From positions 446,425-510,424 of the forward strand of contig SCFE01000090.1 of the NCBI GenBank assembly GCA_004352715.1: 64,000 nt of DNA, read 5' to 3'. Origin of the DNA: Hofstenia miamia. Its lineage: Eukaryota; Xenacoelomorpha; Acoela. The notes under the pieces are model-generated. The model saw only the letters and a list, made by a program, of their open reading frames with translations, did no database searches and was not told where the DNA came from. The position numbers were made by a program, and so were the translations under genes. Shown in pieces: positions 22,961-34,232 of this stretch; position 1 is the stretch's first letter, and each line of letters opens with the position of its first letter.

Positions 22961-22974
22961 TCCTTTCTCTCCTA

Positions 22975-23760
22975 GAGATGCTCGTAGTTTTACTTCCTGA
23001 AATCTACGTACTTCCTCTATTTGCTTAGATAATTTGTTTACACTTTGTCTATTATTTTTTCCTTGAGCGTTTTTTATTCAATAAATATTTTAGAAAAGGT
23101 GTTATCCATGGAGGATCTTTGTATGATATTTTTATTTTCTTTCTTGGGTATAGTGCATAAATTCTGTCTAAGATATTGTAAATATTGTTAGTCAAATGAT
23201 CGCAGTCATCATTATAAGCTAATTTCCAATTTACTTGCCAAAAATATCTTTCTATTTTGCAATGCATTTTTTCAGTAAGATCAAAAANTCATATTCTTCA
23301 CGAATATTCTGAATTTCGTTTATCATTAAGTTTGCAAATCTTTTCTATGTTACATTAGAATAACTATAATTATGTCGATAGAATCCTATACATATGAGTT
23401 CAAATTCACATATATGTACACCAGTAAATTCAATATCATTATCTTCGTATTCTAGAATTTGTCTAGACTTATATATTTTACTTGCATAAATAGTTACTCC
23501 TCCGCCTCTTCTCGTATGTTATTGCTTCTTATCACTCTATGAGCTTGATAATTCCTGTAGAATAATTGAGTTCTCATCAGCCCATGTTTCCGTTATAACT
23601 GCAACACTAACGCATTTTTCTTGTGGTACCTTTTCTAATTCTGTCATTTTATTATTTAGGGATTGTGCATTGCTTAGAAGAACAACTGGCAGTTTAAATT
23701 GTTTTGTTATCTTTTTCTTTTGTTTCTCTACATTACTTTGAACTAGTCATGCATTTTCTG
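22975..23760 (-). pseudogene. LINE ORF2: APE-type endonuclease domain
   Basis: The minus strand reads LPVVLLSNAQSLNNKMTELE, SVAVITETWADEN, then HTRRGGGVTIYASKI, FTGVHICEFELICIGFYR, and NEIQNIREEY. The 'N.QSL..K', 'ITETW', 'RGGGV' and 'YR' boxes are the successive motifs of the LINE endonuclease. The C-terminal end continues as MHCKIERYFWQVNWKLAYND and DPPWITPFLKYLLNKK, the spacer before RT. A single N at 23287 breaks the frame by one base, and removing it restores a continuous reading through EEYDFDLTEKMH. Other stops are point changes. Confidence 0.8.
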
Positions 23761-24215
23761 TATTCCCACCAAAATCTGTTCTCTTAATTAACAACTTCTT
23801 TGCTTTCACTAAATCCGCTAATATGTTCAGAACTTTTACAGTTTACGCATTGCATTTTTTGTAACCATTCTTATTTTTGCAATCATTAGAATCATTACTT
23901 TCACTGCAGAAGTTACAGTTAACTGAGTTTTTACATAATCTTGCATTGTGGCCTTATATTAAGCACTTTCTACATTGTATTGGCTGAGTAAAAGGTTCTA
24001 CAGGACATATTTTATTTCCTACACGCACTTCTCCATTTGATATTATGTAACTAAATTTTTCGGGAGTAGTTCTAATAGCTACATTTTTTTCTTTATTTTT
24101 TAAATTATAGTGGAACAGTTTTTTTCGTTTTCTCCAAGGTGTTCACCACATTGAAGTTCTACTTCGTCTAAGAAACCACCATTAATATTAATAAATTCTG
24201 GAATATTTCTAATTA
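23761..24215 (-). pseudogene. LINE ORF1 with CCHC zinc knuckle (C-terminal part)
   Basis: After the 682-N gap the minus strand reads GGFLDEVELQCGEHLGENEK, then RTTPEKFSYIISNGEVRVGN, then C-x2-C-(4)-H-x4-C (CRKCLI.GHNARLC) and NCNFCSE. This is the gag-like knuckle of LINE ORF1 proteins, which bind the element RNA. An in-frame TAA interrupts the first knuckle, and another stop lies near 24103. The N-terminal part of ORF1 is lost in the gap. Confidence 0.7.
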
Positions 24216-24897
24216 NNNNNNNNNNNNNNNNNNNNNNNNNNNNNNNNNNNNNNNNNNNNNNNNNNNNNNNNNNNNNNNNNNNNNNNNNNNNNNNNNNNNN
24301 NNNNNNNNNNNNNNNNNNNNNNNNNNNNNNNNNNNNNNNNNNNNNNNNNNNNNNNNNNNNNNNNNNNNNNNNNNNNNNNNNNNNNNNNNNNNNNNNNNNN
24401 NNNNNNNNNNNNNNNNNNNNNNNNNNNNNNNNNNNNNNNNNNNNNNNNNNNNNNNNNNNNNNNNNNNNNNNNNNNNNNNNNNNNNNNNNNNNNNNNNNNN
24501 NNNNNNNNNNNNNNNNNNNNNNNNNNNNNNNNNNNNNNNNNNNNNNNNNNNNNNNNNNNNNNNNNNNNNNNNNNNNNNNNNNNNNNNNNNNNNNNNNNNN
24601 NNNNNNNNNNNNNNNNNNNNNNNNNNNNNNNNNNNNNNNNNNNNNNNNNNNNNNNNNNNNNNNNNNNNNNNNNNNNNNNNNNNNNNNNNNNNNNNNNNNN
24701 NNNNNNNNNNNNNNNNNNNNNNNNNNNNNNNNNNNNNNNNNNNNNNNNNNNNNNNNNNNNNNNNNNNNNNNNNNNNNNNNNNNNNNNNNNNNNNNNNNNN
24801 NNNNNNNNNNNNNNNNNNNNNNNNNNNNNNNNNNNNNNNNNNNNNNNNNNNNNNNNNNNNNNNNNNNNNNNNNNNNNNNNNNNNNNNNNNNNNNNNN

Positions 24898-24934
<37 letters not shown>
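24216..24934. repeat. 682-N gap ending in a (TA)n microsatellite
   Basis: Ns fill 24216-24897. The right edge is about 34 bp of near-perfect TA repeat (24898-24932), which explains the assembly break. Confidence 0.9.
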
Positions 24935-27900
24935 CTGATTAATTTTGCAAGTTTTCTTGTATATAGTGAGTAGATTTTTTTGCAAAGTGCTAACAATTTG
25001 TCAAAAAATAATTTACAAGATGGCATGCAGTAAACCAAATGTCCATAGTAATGTTATAAACTTGATTTAAATATAAGCTAGCTTGTTTCAATGTGACTGT
25101 ATTGGGAAATAGTAATTTCTGCATTTTATCCACCAATCAGTGTAACTTCTCACATTTATGGTAATTGGTTAAGTGCAAAACCAGATGATATATCACAAAG
25201 CCAAATACTTTTCATGAGGCCTCGTTTCAAACCAGGGTGCATGTTGATATTTGAGTTAGACTGTCGACATAATTGACGTCCAGCATTGCCAAGATGTTCC
25301 GGATTTGACCTAATACTACAATTAATATTTCTTTATATCATTCCAGGGTAGGTCAACTCGTCCGACATTCAAGTTAAAAATTGGACAGGTGGGGTTGTTC
25401 GGCACTCTTAGACAAATCGGGTCACAGGTCATTCATAACTTTTAGGGAGGAAGAACACTAACATAATTAAGGAACAATTTAAGAAGTCAAGCCCTTCAAT
25501 CTTTAAAAATCCTAATAGATTCTAATTATACTTGTATTTTTTTATTGATTTGTCTTGTTTTCATTGATGATTTTGTGCAAAAAAATTTTCGAGAGTATTA
25601 TACTAGTAACGCTTCTTGGATTGGTTTGGGGTACGGATCATTGTTAGACAGGCCAGGTCGTGTCACAGGTTAAAAACTGAACATATTTCATGCTCAATAT
25701 TGGAGTTCAAAATTTCCTAATCTAGGTGAACTACCATCATCAAAATATCTTCATTACTTGAATCTTGAACCATGATTGAAAGAGCTTCATCACCAACTTC
25801 AACTATTTACAAGCAACATTAGAGATTTGAAAGGAGAGTTGCATGTACGCATTGTAAGATATAAAATGATTTGACATAATACAGAATTCTTAATATTTGT
25901 TAGATCAAATAATTGGGGTTATAAAGTTACCCCATATGGCGATAATCATAGAAATGCTGTTGATATTGTAAATAAAAACTGCTAAACATTGCTGCTATTT
26001 AGCATTATTAGGCATTTAGGTTGATTTAAAAAGTCATGTTTTTTTGGTTTACCGGAAGTTACCGTCTTTCAGCAACGTAATTAAGGAGTGTGGGTGACAG
26101 AAACACCACCAAACGACGTAGAACGGTTAAGTTCAGACAAGTTGAAGTAATAAAAGACAAAACCGATCAGTTCTTTCACACTTATTAACTCTACACGTTG
26201 CAATTGAAAATGAGTTTTGCTTTGAATATTGAACAAAACCGCATGTAAAATATGAATTATTAGACAGTGCAAAAATGTAAACACTATCAGTTTTTCTCTT
26301 AGTGAAATGAGTCAAGCAACTTACGCTTTATTGATAAGCGGGAAAATGAAGAAGAGATAATTGATGAAAATATACGAGTACGCTCGATTTCACTAACTAT
26401 GCATAGATATATTATTATTTATTTAATAGTTTCTTTGTTTACAAAGGTGCTCCTCCAAAACTAACTAGGAAATAGAATCATGGACTATCCACGTTAAAAA
26501 TTTCTAAATGACAAGTAATATACTACAGTTAAATTTGCAATCAACTGCTATCGAAGATTAATTGCATCAATTAATTAGAGATGCGCATTTATTGCAGAAT
26601 TGTACTATAATTTATATTTATTGTAACAGAGATGTGCCCAGGTTGCAAAATATAGAAAGTTTGTTTTGAAGATCCGATTAAATTTTAGTATAAATAACCT
26701 GGGAATCACAAAAGCAAAAAAATTAATGTTCATGTATAGTTCAGCAGAATGAATATAATACCAAGCATCAAAATTGACTTCGTTTATCCAGACAAGCTTT
26801 TAATGTACGTGAAAGCACGTAAACATTAGGCAAGATCGAAGCATAATTGCATGCAATTATCGTAAATATATAAGCTTGAATATAACAAATGCCAACAATA
26901 TTAACAGTTAGTCTACATGTATAATTTCAACTACCACAGATTGTTGAGCAATTCTAATTTTGTTTATCGAAGTAGGCAAATAGGCCTACATATGGCTCAC
27001 TTTTTTTAATCTTATTTGTCACAGGATATGTTTATCTGGTTTTCTCGCAAGGGGGTTGATTTTTCATCCCCAATAAAAATTTTTCTGCGAAATATTTCCC
27101 TTTGTTTGTAATATACTAAAATATTGCTTCCTGTATAAAATACGGATATCAGATATTTAAGAACTTTATTATACTGATGACGTCCTCATTCTCAAATCTA
27201 AGTAGCAAAGATGGATTTTGTGAACTTTTTGACTATCAAATAAATAGTTACGTGATGAATATGCACTTCGGTTACTTTCCTCAAAGATTAGGGAATCAGA
27301 TTTTTCAAAGAATACATAGGCTCTCACTTTAGATATAAATGATACTTGCTCTTTTCAATTTAAATTTTTATTTGAGATTTTTATTATATACATGTTATTC
27401 GGAATGTCACCACACCCATAAGATTTAAACAAAAACTGACGTGGTGATATGCTTGATATGAGCAAATTTCTATACCGATGGTTTGCAAAATTTCAAACGT
27501 GAAAACACGGCCATGATAAAAAAAATTAATTCCTCTTTCAGGTTATCGCTAGTAATTTGCAAAAATGACTCTGCGTACGTTCCAAAGAAATATCTGGCAA
27601 TAAAAAATTTTTGCTATCGTTCCTAATTTCCAATCTTGTTTGAAGTGACGGAAGGCATATTGGAGACATAGTGCATGCCAGGATAATCTAAGAGGGGCTT
27701 ATATTCTGCATTAATCTTTCAAACATCATATCTACACTAGATGTACTTTCGAAAATTGCGAATAATTTCATTCCCTTAAAATTTAAATTACAATACTAAA
27801 TTTATCAGATTGTTTACGCAAAAAATTACTGTAACAATGTTGTAGTAGTTTTAATTAAAGTGTTTCGTCATAAATGCAGATGTCTAGCAAAAATCAGTGC

Positions 27901-29159
27901 ATTCTGGTCCCAGGAAAGTAAGTCTATTTCAACTCCTGCTTAGTTATTACCTAGGCATAATGATCCCAATTTCCTTCAACTTTGCACAAGTTGAAAACAT
28001 ACTTACTATTATTGTCTTGCATTAATTGTACTAATTGTTTTATGATGTTACGAACAATTGGGATGATAATTACAGTGTTCCAAGAAAACTTAGGCACATT
28101 ATCAAATTTACATGAAAAATTACTTGGAGTTAAAAAAGAGTGATGTTTTAAACCTGAATCAAAACAATAAATAATATATCTGCATTCATGTGTGCTTTAA
28201 GTATTTGGAGGTTCTACAATGAGTTTTCTTTGCATCATTAAGTTTCTTGGACATTGAATCTGACAATCTCTTGCATAGCACATATGTACGTTTATTGCAC
28301 CAAACATGGAGTGCTTTCTGTTTGAAATCTTCAGAGTTTGTCTTCTTGATTTACCTTACTTCTTTAATTGAATTTTAGTTTTAGGTATTACCAAACGTAT
28401 CAATCACACCAGTGATTGTGAAGAGATTTCTTTGATTTTTTGGAAACAGGACTAATGTGTACCATCTGATAAGTAAGTATTGCCTTGGCAATGCTCAACA
28501 AAAATTTACCTTAACGTTAACCTTACTTTAACCCTATATTATTTGTGTCCCCTTGTTCTGTAAATTGGAGCTTAGATTACTGCAAGTGATAAAAACGTTT
28601 TCTGGTTTCTCCAATTTGATTATGCACTCATTATTCAAGGTATTTTATAAGGTCATCCAGATTGTTTGTGCAAACTACCAGTTTCCCTATCAATCTCATA
28701 AACTGTTCTCCTGCATTGATTAACCTCATTTGCAATCTTTATTACATGAATTCACCTTTGTGGAGTGCCACAATAGAATTAGATTTTCATAAAGATTGTT
28801 CTATGCCCATTGAAACTAAGACAGTGCAATTTTTAAAACTTAGCACTATTTTAAGTAAATTTATAGAAAGTATAGAATAATTGCTTTTTCACAATATTAT
28901 ATTGCAATATAATGTAAAATTAAGCCCCATTGGCGATGTAGGATATAAATTGCAGAAAATTTAACATTTGAACAAACTTCTAAATCCACGTGAAACTTTA
29001 GGAAAATAACTACTTTTCACTTTCCGTTTCAAATGAAAGTCCTAGGACTTGATCTAATAATTTTTAAAGGAAATAATTAGAAAATTTAAAAAAATATCTG
29101 AAATTGTTTATTTGGTCCTAGAGCAAAATTGTAAAACCAGCGTAAAAAAATATTTAGCA
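24935..29159. other. long AT-rich stretch without recognised gene
   Basis: I searched both strands and found no family signature. Short frames (26081-26284 minus, 28662-28880 plus) look like chance. This is one of the few stretches without visible transposon text, so it may be a large intron or intergenic space next to ATE1. Confidence 0.5.
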
Positions 29160-29359
29160 CTAAAATAATTCTAGCCATGGCATTTCAAATTTGCCAGAGT
29201 TGGGTACTGCTGTTTCAAAGGTGTCACTATCACTATTACTAACGAAATGTACTCTCCAAATATGAACCTCATTCAAATGCTGAATTGCAAAGGCTAGGAT
29301 AGGAATAGAAGAGTCCTGTTTTCTGACAAAACCTATTCCATTTGAATAGACTAATTTTA
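29160..29359 (-). CDS. candidate terminal exon, unknown protein
   Basis: A minus-strand frame (VKLVYSNGIGFVRKQDSSIP, then ILAFAIQHLNEVHIWRVHFV) of about 66 codons begins directly after a plausible acceptor TTTTCATGTTAG (cut at 29359/29360) and ends in a stop at 29160. The amino-acid composition looks coded rather than random for such AT-rich DNA. I do not recognise the protein. If real, its transcript runs away from ATE1, whose start lies 167 bp to the right, so upstream exons would overlap or pass the ATE1 locus. Confidence 0.3.
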
Positions 29360-29525
29360 CTAACATGAAAATATATATTTCTTAAAAATAAGGAATGTTT
29401 ATCTAGGAAGTAATGACATATAGTGCTGAAAAGTAGTTATTTTTGAAATTTTCCAGGTAAACTCATTTTTTCTTTTGCGTACATCCATGACATAATATAC
29501 TTGAATATGCATTTAGGAACTTTTC

Positions 29526-30866
29526 ATGACTCAAGATTCTAGTGTATTACAATATCTGGGTAAGTCCAATTCCGCATGCCTTTACTGTAATGCACCTTCT
29601 ACGTGTGTCAAACTCCATGCTTTGGCTCAAGGACTATCCCCAGAAGCCTATGAAGCATTAGTTTTTGGTGGATGGCGTAGAAGCGGTACATTGCTGTACA
29701 AATTTATTCTGCCAGAGACATGTTGTCCGGCGTATGCTACTCGAATGCCAATTAAAGAATTTCGCTTGCATCGCTCTCATCGGAAAATATTACACAGATT
29801 AATGAATTTTCTAAAAACTGGTGTCTGTCCAGATAAAAATATATCTTACTTTGATGCAGGTTTAGAAACAGTATCTAAGAAGCCAGTGAATTACAATGCT
29901 CAAATATCAACAAATAAAGCATTTTCGACTTGCTTATCAATTAACCAAAATCCCAGTAAAGCAAAATATAAGAGATATATGGCCAGTCGTCACAAAAAGT
30001 TGCAAAAAATGTCTGAAAATGAAGTGGATGAATATTTCTTAATTCGAAAGAAGAACCGAATAAAAAAGCACAAACCGAAAGCAATACATGAATTATTGAA
30101 ATTTTCGGGGAAGGATTGGAAACACGAAATGCATTTTAAATTTCTAAAAGGCGATCGAGAAACAAGTAATGAAATGATTGAAAGTGAATATAAATTGTAC
30201 AAAAAATATTTAAGTGCTGTGCACAAAATCTCTGACTACACACTGTCTTCATTCATCGAAGAAATGTTTACCACATTTCTTGAATCTTCATCGAAAGACG
30301 GAAACTATGACAGACCATGCAAAGGCTCTTTTCATTTACAATACTGGATTGATGATACTTTAGTTGCTGTGAGTGTCTTGGATATATTGAATACTTCTAT
30401 TTCATCAGCATTCTTTTTCTACGATCCAGATTATAAGTTTCTGCAATTAGGATTCTATTCTGTACTCCGGGAGATTCAACTATGTTTCGATTATGCACAT
30501 TCTCATATTCCAACTATTGAGTACTACTGTTTGGGTTACTATGTTCCTTCTTGTAAGAACAGTGTTTACAAGGCTCAAGTTCCTGTGTATAAGAGACAGT
30601 GTCCGATTAATCTTACATGGCACAAGCTCGAATTAGTAAAAACGAAATTGGACGAATCGTTGTATTCAATATTGGGTGAAAATAAAGAGCAGAAGAATGT
30701 TGACATTAGTAGATTAAAAATTCTTCTAAACAAAGAAGTTTGCTACTTTTTCACTTTCCTTCAGTGTAATAAAAATGTGATTGTCAATGAGATTCAAGAA
30801 TTGGCGAATAATTTAGGATCTGAGGCTGTTGAATATATCACGGTACTATTAAACAATAATGAATAA
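29526..30866 (+). CDS. ATE1: Arginyl-tRNA-protein transferase (ATE1), intact and intronless
   Basis: A 446-codon open frame. Known role: ATE1 moves Arg from Arg-tRNA to N-terminal Asp, Glu or oxidised Cys, creating an Arg/N-degron in cytosol and nucleus. Residues 14-90 match the ATE_N domain: C18-x2-C21, GWRRSG at 49-54, and the adjacent pair C66-C67 followed by P, the four cysteines known to hold an Fe-S cluster. A 'SHRKILHR' block follows. The ATE_C domain includes LYKKYLSAVHK, GSFHLQYWIDDTLVAVSVLD (from residue 267), FFYDPDYKFLQLGFYS (DPDY at 300-303) and YYCLGYYVPSCKNSVYKAQ. It is shorter than human (about 518) or yeast (about 503), mainly in the linker. I take the first ATG. A TTTAG 10 nt upstream could be an acceptor for a 5' exon. 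AATAAA overlaps the stop codon (30862-30867). Animal ATE1 genes usually have many introns. Confidence 0.93.
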   Translation: MTQDSSVLQYLGKSNSACLYCNAPSTCVKLHALAQGLSPEAYEALVFGGWRRSGTLLYKFILPETCCPAYATRMPIKEFRLHRSHRKILHRLMNFLKTGVCPDKNISYFDAGLETVSKKPVNYNAQISTNKAFSTCLSINQNPSKAKYKRYMASRHKKLQKMSENEVDEYFLIRKKNRIKKHKPKAIHELLKFSGKDWKHEMHFKFLKGDRETSNEMIESEYKLYKKYLSAVHKISDYTLSSFIEEMFTTFLESSSKDGNYDRPCKGSFHLQYWIDDTLVAVSVLDILNTSISSAFFFYDPDYKFLQLGFYSVLREIQLCFDYAHSHIPTIEYYCLGYYVPSCKNSVYKAQVPVYKRQCPINLTWHKLELVKTKLDESLYSILGENKEQKNVDISRLKILLNKEVCYFFTFLQCNKNVIVNEIQELANNLGSEAVEYITVLLNNNE

Positions 30867-30867
30867 A
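30862..30867 (+). promoter_or_regulatory. possible poly(A) signal overlapping the ATE1 stop
   Basis: AATAAA is formed by the last GAA, the TAA stop and the next base. No better AATAAA is seen in the following 150 bp. If used, the 3' UTR would be only a few tens of bases. Confidence 0.3.
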
Positions 30868-31456
30868 CATGGGATGAATATGAAACATTTATGAAATTAT
30901 CTATAGATTATTTTATAAATTTGTAATACCTAAGTGTAAAAGATTTATTTGAATTATTGGTAAAATCCTTTGAATTGAACTGTAACTTTGTTGCCTGAAC
31001 AAGCATTTAAAAATTTTGTCATTCTTTATTTATTAATATTTAATAGAGTAAAAATTTTTTTTAAGTATTTAGCTGTAGTAATAAAATCGCTTTGCCCACA
31101 TTTATTTTCCAAGTCTATTAAGAAATTTGGAATCCTTAAATATTTACGCATCTCTATGTGCAAATATGCTTCCTTGTTATGGTGAACATTTGTGCCAAAA
31201 TTATTCCTCGTGCCTGAAAACCAATTATTCTTGAACGAAACATCGGATTTTTTGAAAAATTTTCAGATAATAATGCCGTATAAGACACATGGGAGCAACA
31301 GCAAACCCCAAATATATTATGTTTGGTGATAAAGTGCCAAAGCCTCGTTCTTGCAAGCATGCACATAGTTAGAAGTCGTGTCGCAAAATTTCACAAGCAA
31401 AGGCAGTCCTCTACAAGTTGTGTTTTCAGATTGTAGACATCTCAATTAGTTATGAG
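30868..31456. other. non-coding stretch downstream of ATE1
   Basis: AT-rich with no recognised gene. No poly(A) run or direct repeat flanking ATE1 is seen that would prove retroposition. Confidence 0.5.
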
Positions 31457-31621
31457 CAAGGCTCCCAACAGCACTGCTGTTAACAGCTGCAAGCTTTTAC
31501 AGCAAACAAGTGCTGTTTAAAACAACACATAAAATAACCAATATTGGCATACAGTACTGGAAAAAAGAATTCGGCCACCAATGATTTGTCATAAATATTT
31601 CTAAGAAATGGAGGCCAAAAA

Positions 31622-32772
31622 CATAATTATTTTTTTATTTAGATTTGGGGCTGCAGAAAGAGGAATTCATCAATGTTGAAACATAATTATCACTGTTTAC
31701 TTTAATACTCAAGGAGAAATGCTACAATGCTTGTAGTTAGCTAATCTTTCTTGGAAAAATGTATTCGGCCAATTCAGACCAAATCAGAGAATCTGTGAAA
31801 ATTTCATTGGTTAAGCTTATTTCAGTCTATTTATATTGAAAATGTCTAATAACAGTCTTTCTTCGGCTTATATAATGCCCGGTTACGTACCTCTTGCCAT
31901 CCGGGAGTTGATTATCTCCAAACATTTGGAAGGGATGAGTCAACGTAATATAGCCCGATTTGTAGAGCGACCTCGAAGGACGGTCTGAGATATCATCAGA
32001 CGTTTCACTAATGAAAACATCATTGCCCCAAGCCAAAGTACGGAAGACCAAAAAAGACCTCCGAAATCNGTATCATCTGCATATTGATAAATTTTACTGT
32101 TTTTTACCTGTTGAGTTATGTCATTAACATAGATTGCAAATAGAATAGGTCTGAAAACTGTGGCCTGTGGTACCCCACGGTCTGTCATAATATATTTTGA
32201 TTTTTTACCATTAAGTATAACTCATTGCTGCCGATTTTTAAGGAAAGTCATTATTAAGTTTACAGATTTGTTATCAAAGTTATAATATATTAATTTGTCC
32301 CTTAATATGTCAAAATTCATTGAGNCATAATTATTTTTTTATTTAGATTTGGGGCTGCAGAAAGAGGAATTCATCAATGTTGAAACATAATTATCACTGT
32401 TTACTTTAATACTCAAGGAGAAATGCTACAATGCTTGTAGTTAGCTAATCTTTCTTGGAAAAATGTATTCGGCCAATTCAGACCAAATCAGAGAATCTGT
32501 GAAAATTTCATTGGTTAAGCTTATTTCAGTCTATTTATATTGAAAATGTCTAATAACAGTCTTTCTTCGGCTTATATAATGCCCGGTTACGTACCTCTTG
32601 CCATCCGGGAGTTGATTATCTCCAAACATTTGGAAGGGATGAGTCAACGTAATATAGCCCGATTTGTAGAGCGACCTCGAAGGACGGTCTGAGATATCAT
32701 CAGACGTTTCACTAATGAAAACATCATTGCCCCAAGCCAAAGTACGGAAGACCAAAAAAGACCTCCGAAATC
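31622..32772. repeat. 447-bp duplicated block around single Ns at 32069 and 32325
   Basis: 31622-32068 and 32326-32772 appear identical. The first copy stops at the N at 32069 and the second starts at the N at 32325. The 255 bp between the Ns is unrelated LINE sequence. This looks like scaffold stitching rather than biology. Confidence 0.85.
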
Positions 32773-33180
32773 TCCTAATCAGGGCTTGTGTGCCTTTCAA
32801 AGTGAAATCCCAGGAGTACTGGGTTGATGGTAACCTCGTGACAGCAAGAACTGTGCGAAACATCCTGAAGAATTATTCAATTGTCACTCTTGTCACTCTT
32901 TACAAGTGATTCAATATATCAGGATGATGGTGCTTCATGACATACCTGAAAAGAAATGAAAAACTTCTTCCACAATAATGGGGTTGCTATCCTTGCTGAG
33001 TGACCTGGCCAATCTCCAGACTTTAACATTATCGAAAATATGTAGAAAGAGGTCAAATATCGAATTGGACAGCATGCTCTTCACACTGAAGACGAGCTTT
33101 GGAGCACAATAAAGAAAAATTTTTATGAATTCCCAACAGCTTTATTGAAAGACTTTTCGCTTCAATCCCTGATCGCCTGA
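31838..33180 (+). pseudogene. Tc1-type transposase, broken
   Basis: The plus strand from 32548 (and a truncated copy from 31838) reads VPLAIRELIISKHLEGMSQR then NIARFVERPRRTV, the first helix-turn-helix of Tc1 transposases. A TGA follows, then DIIRRFTNENI. After a frame change comes LLIRACVPFKVKSQEYW...TARTVRNIL (second helix-turn-helix). Only about 60 bp later the text jumps to YQDDGAS (second catalytic Asp) and NGVAILAE.PGQSPDFNIIE, with the third acidic residue in FNIIEN. The first catalytic Asp region is deleted. Two Trp codons read as stops (TGA, TAG). The enzyme would cut and paste its own inverted repeats; this copy cannot. Confidence 0.85.
32070..32324 (-). pseudogene. displaced LINE reverse-transcriptase fragment
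   Basis: The minus strand reads SMNFDILRDKLIYYNFDN, IMTFLKNRQQ, TDRGVPQATVFRPILFAIYV and KIYQYADD: the RT blocks from just after 'KAFDS' to the catalytic YADD, with one in-frame TGA. Its left protein end (TCAATGAA) overlaps the broken end at 35614-35621 of the LINE downstream, where the text stops at LLDLSKAFNSM in the same frame. It is probably a misplaced piece of that LINE or of a sister copy. Confidence 0.75.
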
Positions 33181-34232
33181 AGCTGCTATTCGCTCAAAGG
33201 GACACCCATCAAAATATTAGAAGAGAGAATTTTGTTGCTAAGTGCTTGTATTGCATCAATTATTAATTTATGTATCTTATTTTGAATTTACTTTTTTCGA
33301 ATTTGCTCACTTGTTAAAATTTTTTCAGGTGGCTAAATACATTTCTCCAATACAAGTTTTCTCATTTTGATTAAAAATTAATAGCCAATTGTTATTCTGC
33401 ATATTTTATGGTATTAGGCATACAAATTTTCCTTTCTTAATCAAATTAACACTTGTTTATAATCTTCAACACACTCTATCCAATGAATGTTCATTATTTA
33501 TTCAAAATAGCAAAGTGGTCGAATACATATTTCAAGTACTGTATTTCGTTCCATGCTTCGCCGAATTAAAAATCCATTATTTAATGTTGGAACCTTTTGC
33601 CTCTAAACCAACCACTGTGTTGCTCACACACTCTTAATGTCTTTCAATCTCTTCAACAGCCCATCAAAGATGTACAAGAATTCTCACCAGTACTGTAGTC
33701 ATTGATAAAGATAATTGCAGCCCCAAGTAGTCAATAAAAATTGTTGATAGAGGGTGATTCAACGTATCAATTAAATATTTAATTTGGATAGTCATGAAAA
33801 TGCATTCTTTATCGTGAGCCATTTCGCAATTGTGTTGTGTGCTGTACACAATGTTCAACATTTACAAATCACCAAGTATTTCTGATCCAGTGGGGTACAC
33901 AAGAGGAGTCATGGTGGATGTCCACACGTTGGGTTTTCAAAACTGATTTTGATTAGCTAAATCAACAAATCTTCGGCAAAAACGTTAAAAAAACTAAGTC
34001 AGGAAATGCATTTTTAGAGTGTATTTCTTCAATATTTTCGCTTGATCAATACCGTCAAAAAACTCAGCTTGCGCCCATGCTCCTATCCATACAACGTCAG
34101 AGCCTACCAACGAATTTTTTATCTATTCTATCTAAGGATTAACTAAAACAACATCGAAGCTGTTAACAACAACGGTTTCTGTTTGCTTTTAACAGCTTCA
34201 TTTAGCTGTTAACAGTAAAATAGGAAGCCCTG

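Larger units (their letters stand above)
31552..33541 (+). mobile_element. Tc1/mariner element (assembly-inflated)
   Basis: The left tip CAGTACTGGAAAAAAGAATT, then CGGCCACC follows TA (31550-31551). The right tip GTGGTCGAATACATATTTCA then AGTACTG (33515-33541) is its inverse and is followed by TA (33542-33543), the Tc1 target duplication. A second, more diverged right-end copy (GGTGGCTAAATACATTTCTC, 33329-33355) lies inside, so one end is doubled or two elements overlap. The interior length is inflated by a duplicated block and a foreign 255-bp LINE fragment between two single Ns. Confidence 0.75.
31457..34232. mobile_element. hAT-like non-autonomous element carrying a nested Tc1
   Basis: The left end CAAGGCTCCC...CTGTTAACAGCTGCAAGC (31457 onward) is mirrored at the right, where the reverse complement of 34232 begins CAGGGCTTCC and continues ACTGTTAACAGCTAAATGAA. 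Both ends carry GCTGTTAACAGC words close to the tip. CAGGGCT tips are typical of hAT families. The 8 bases outside each end do not match, so a target duplication is not preserved. Apart from the nested Tc1 (31552-33541), the interior has no coding. Confidence 0.5.
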
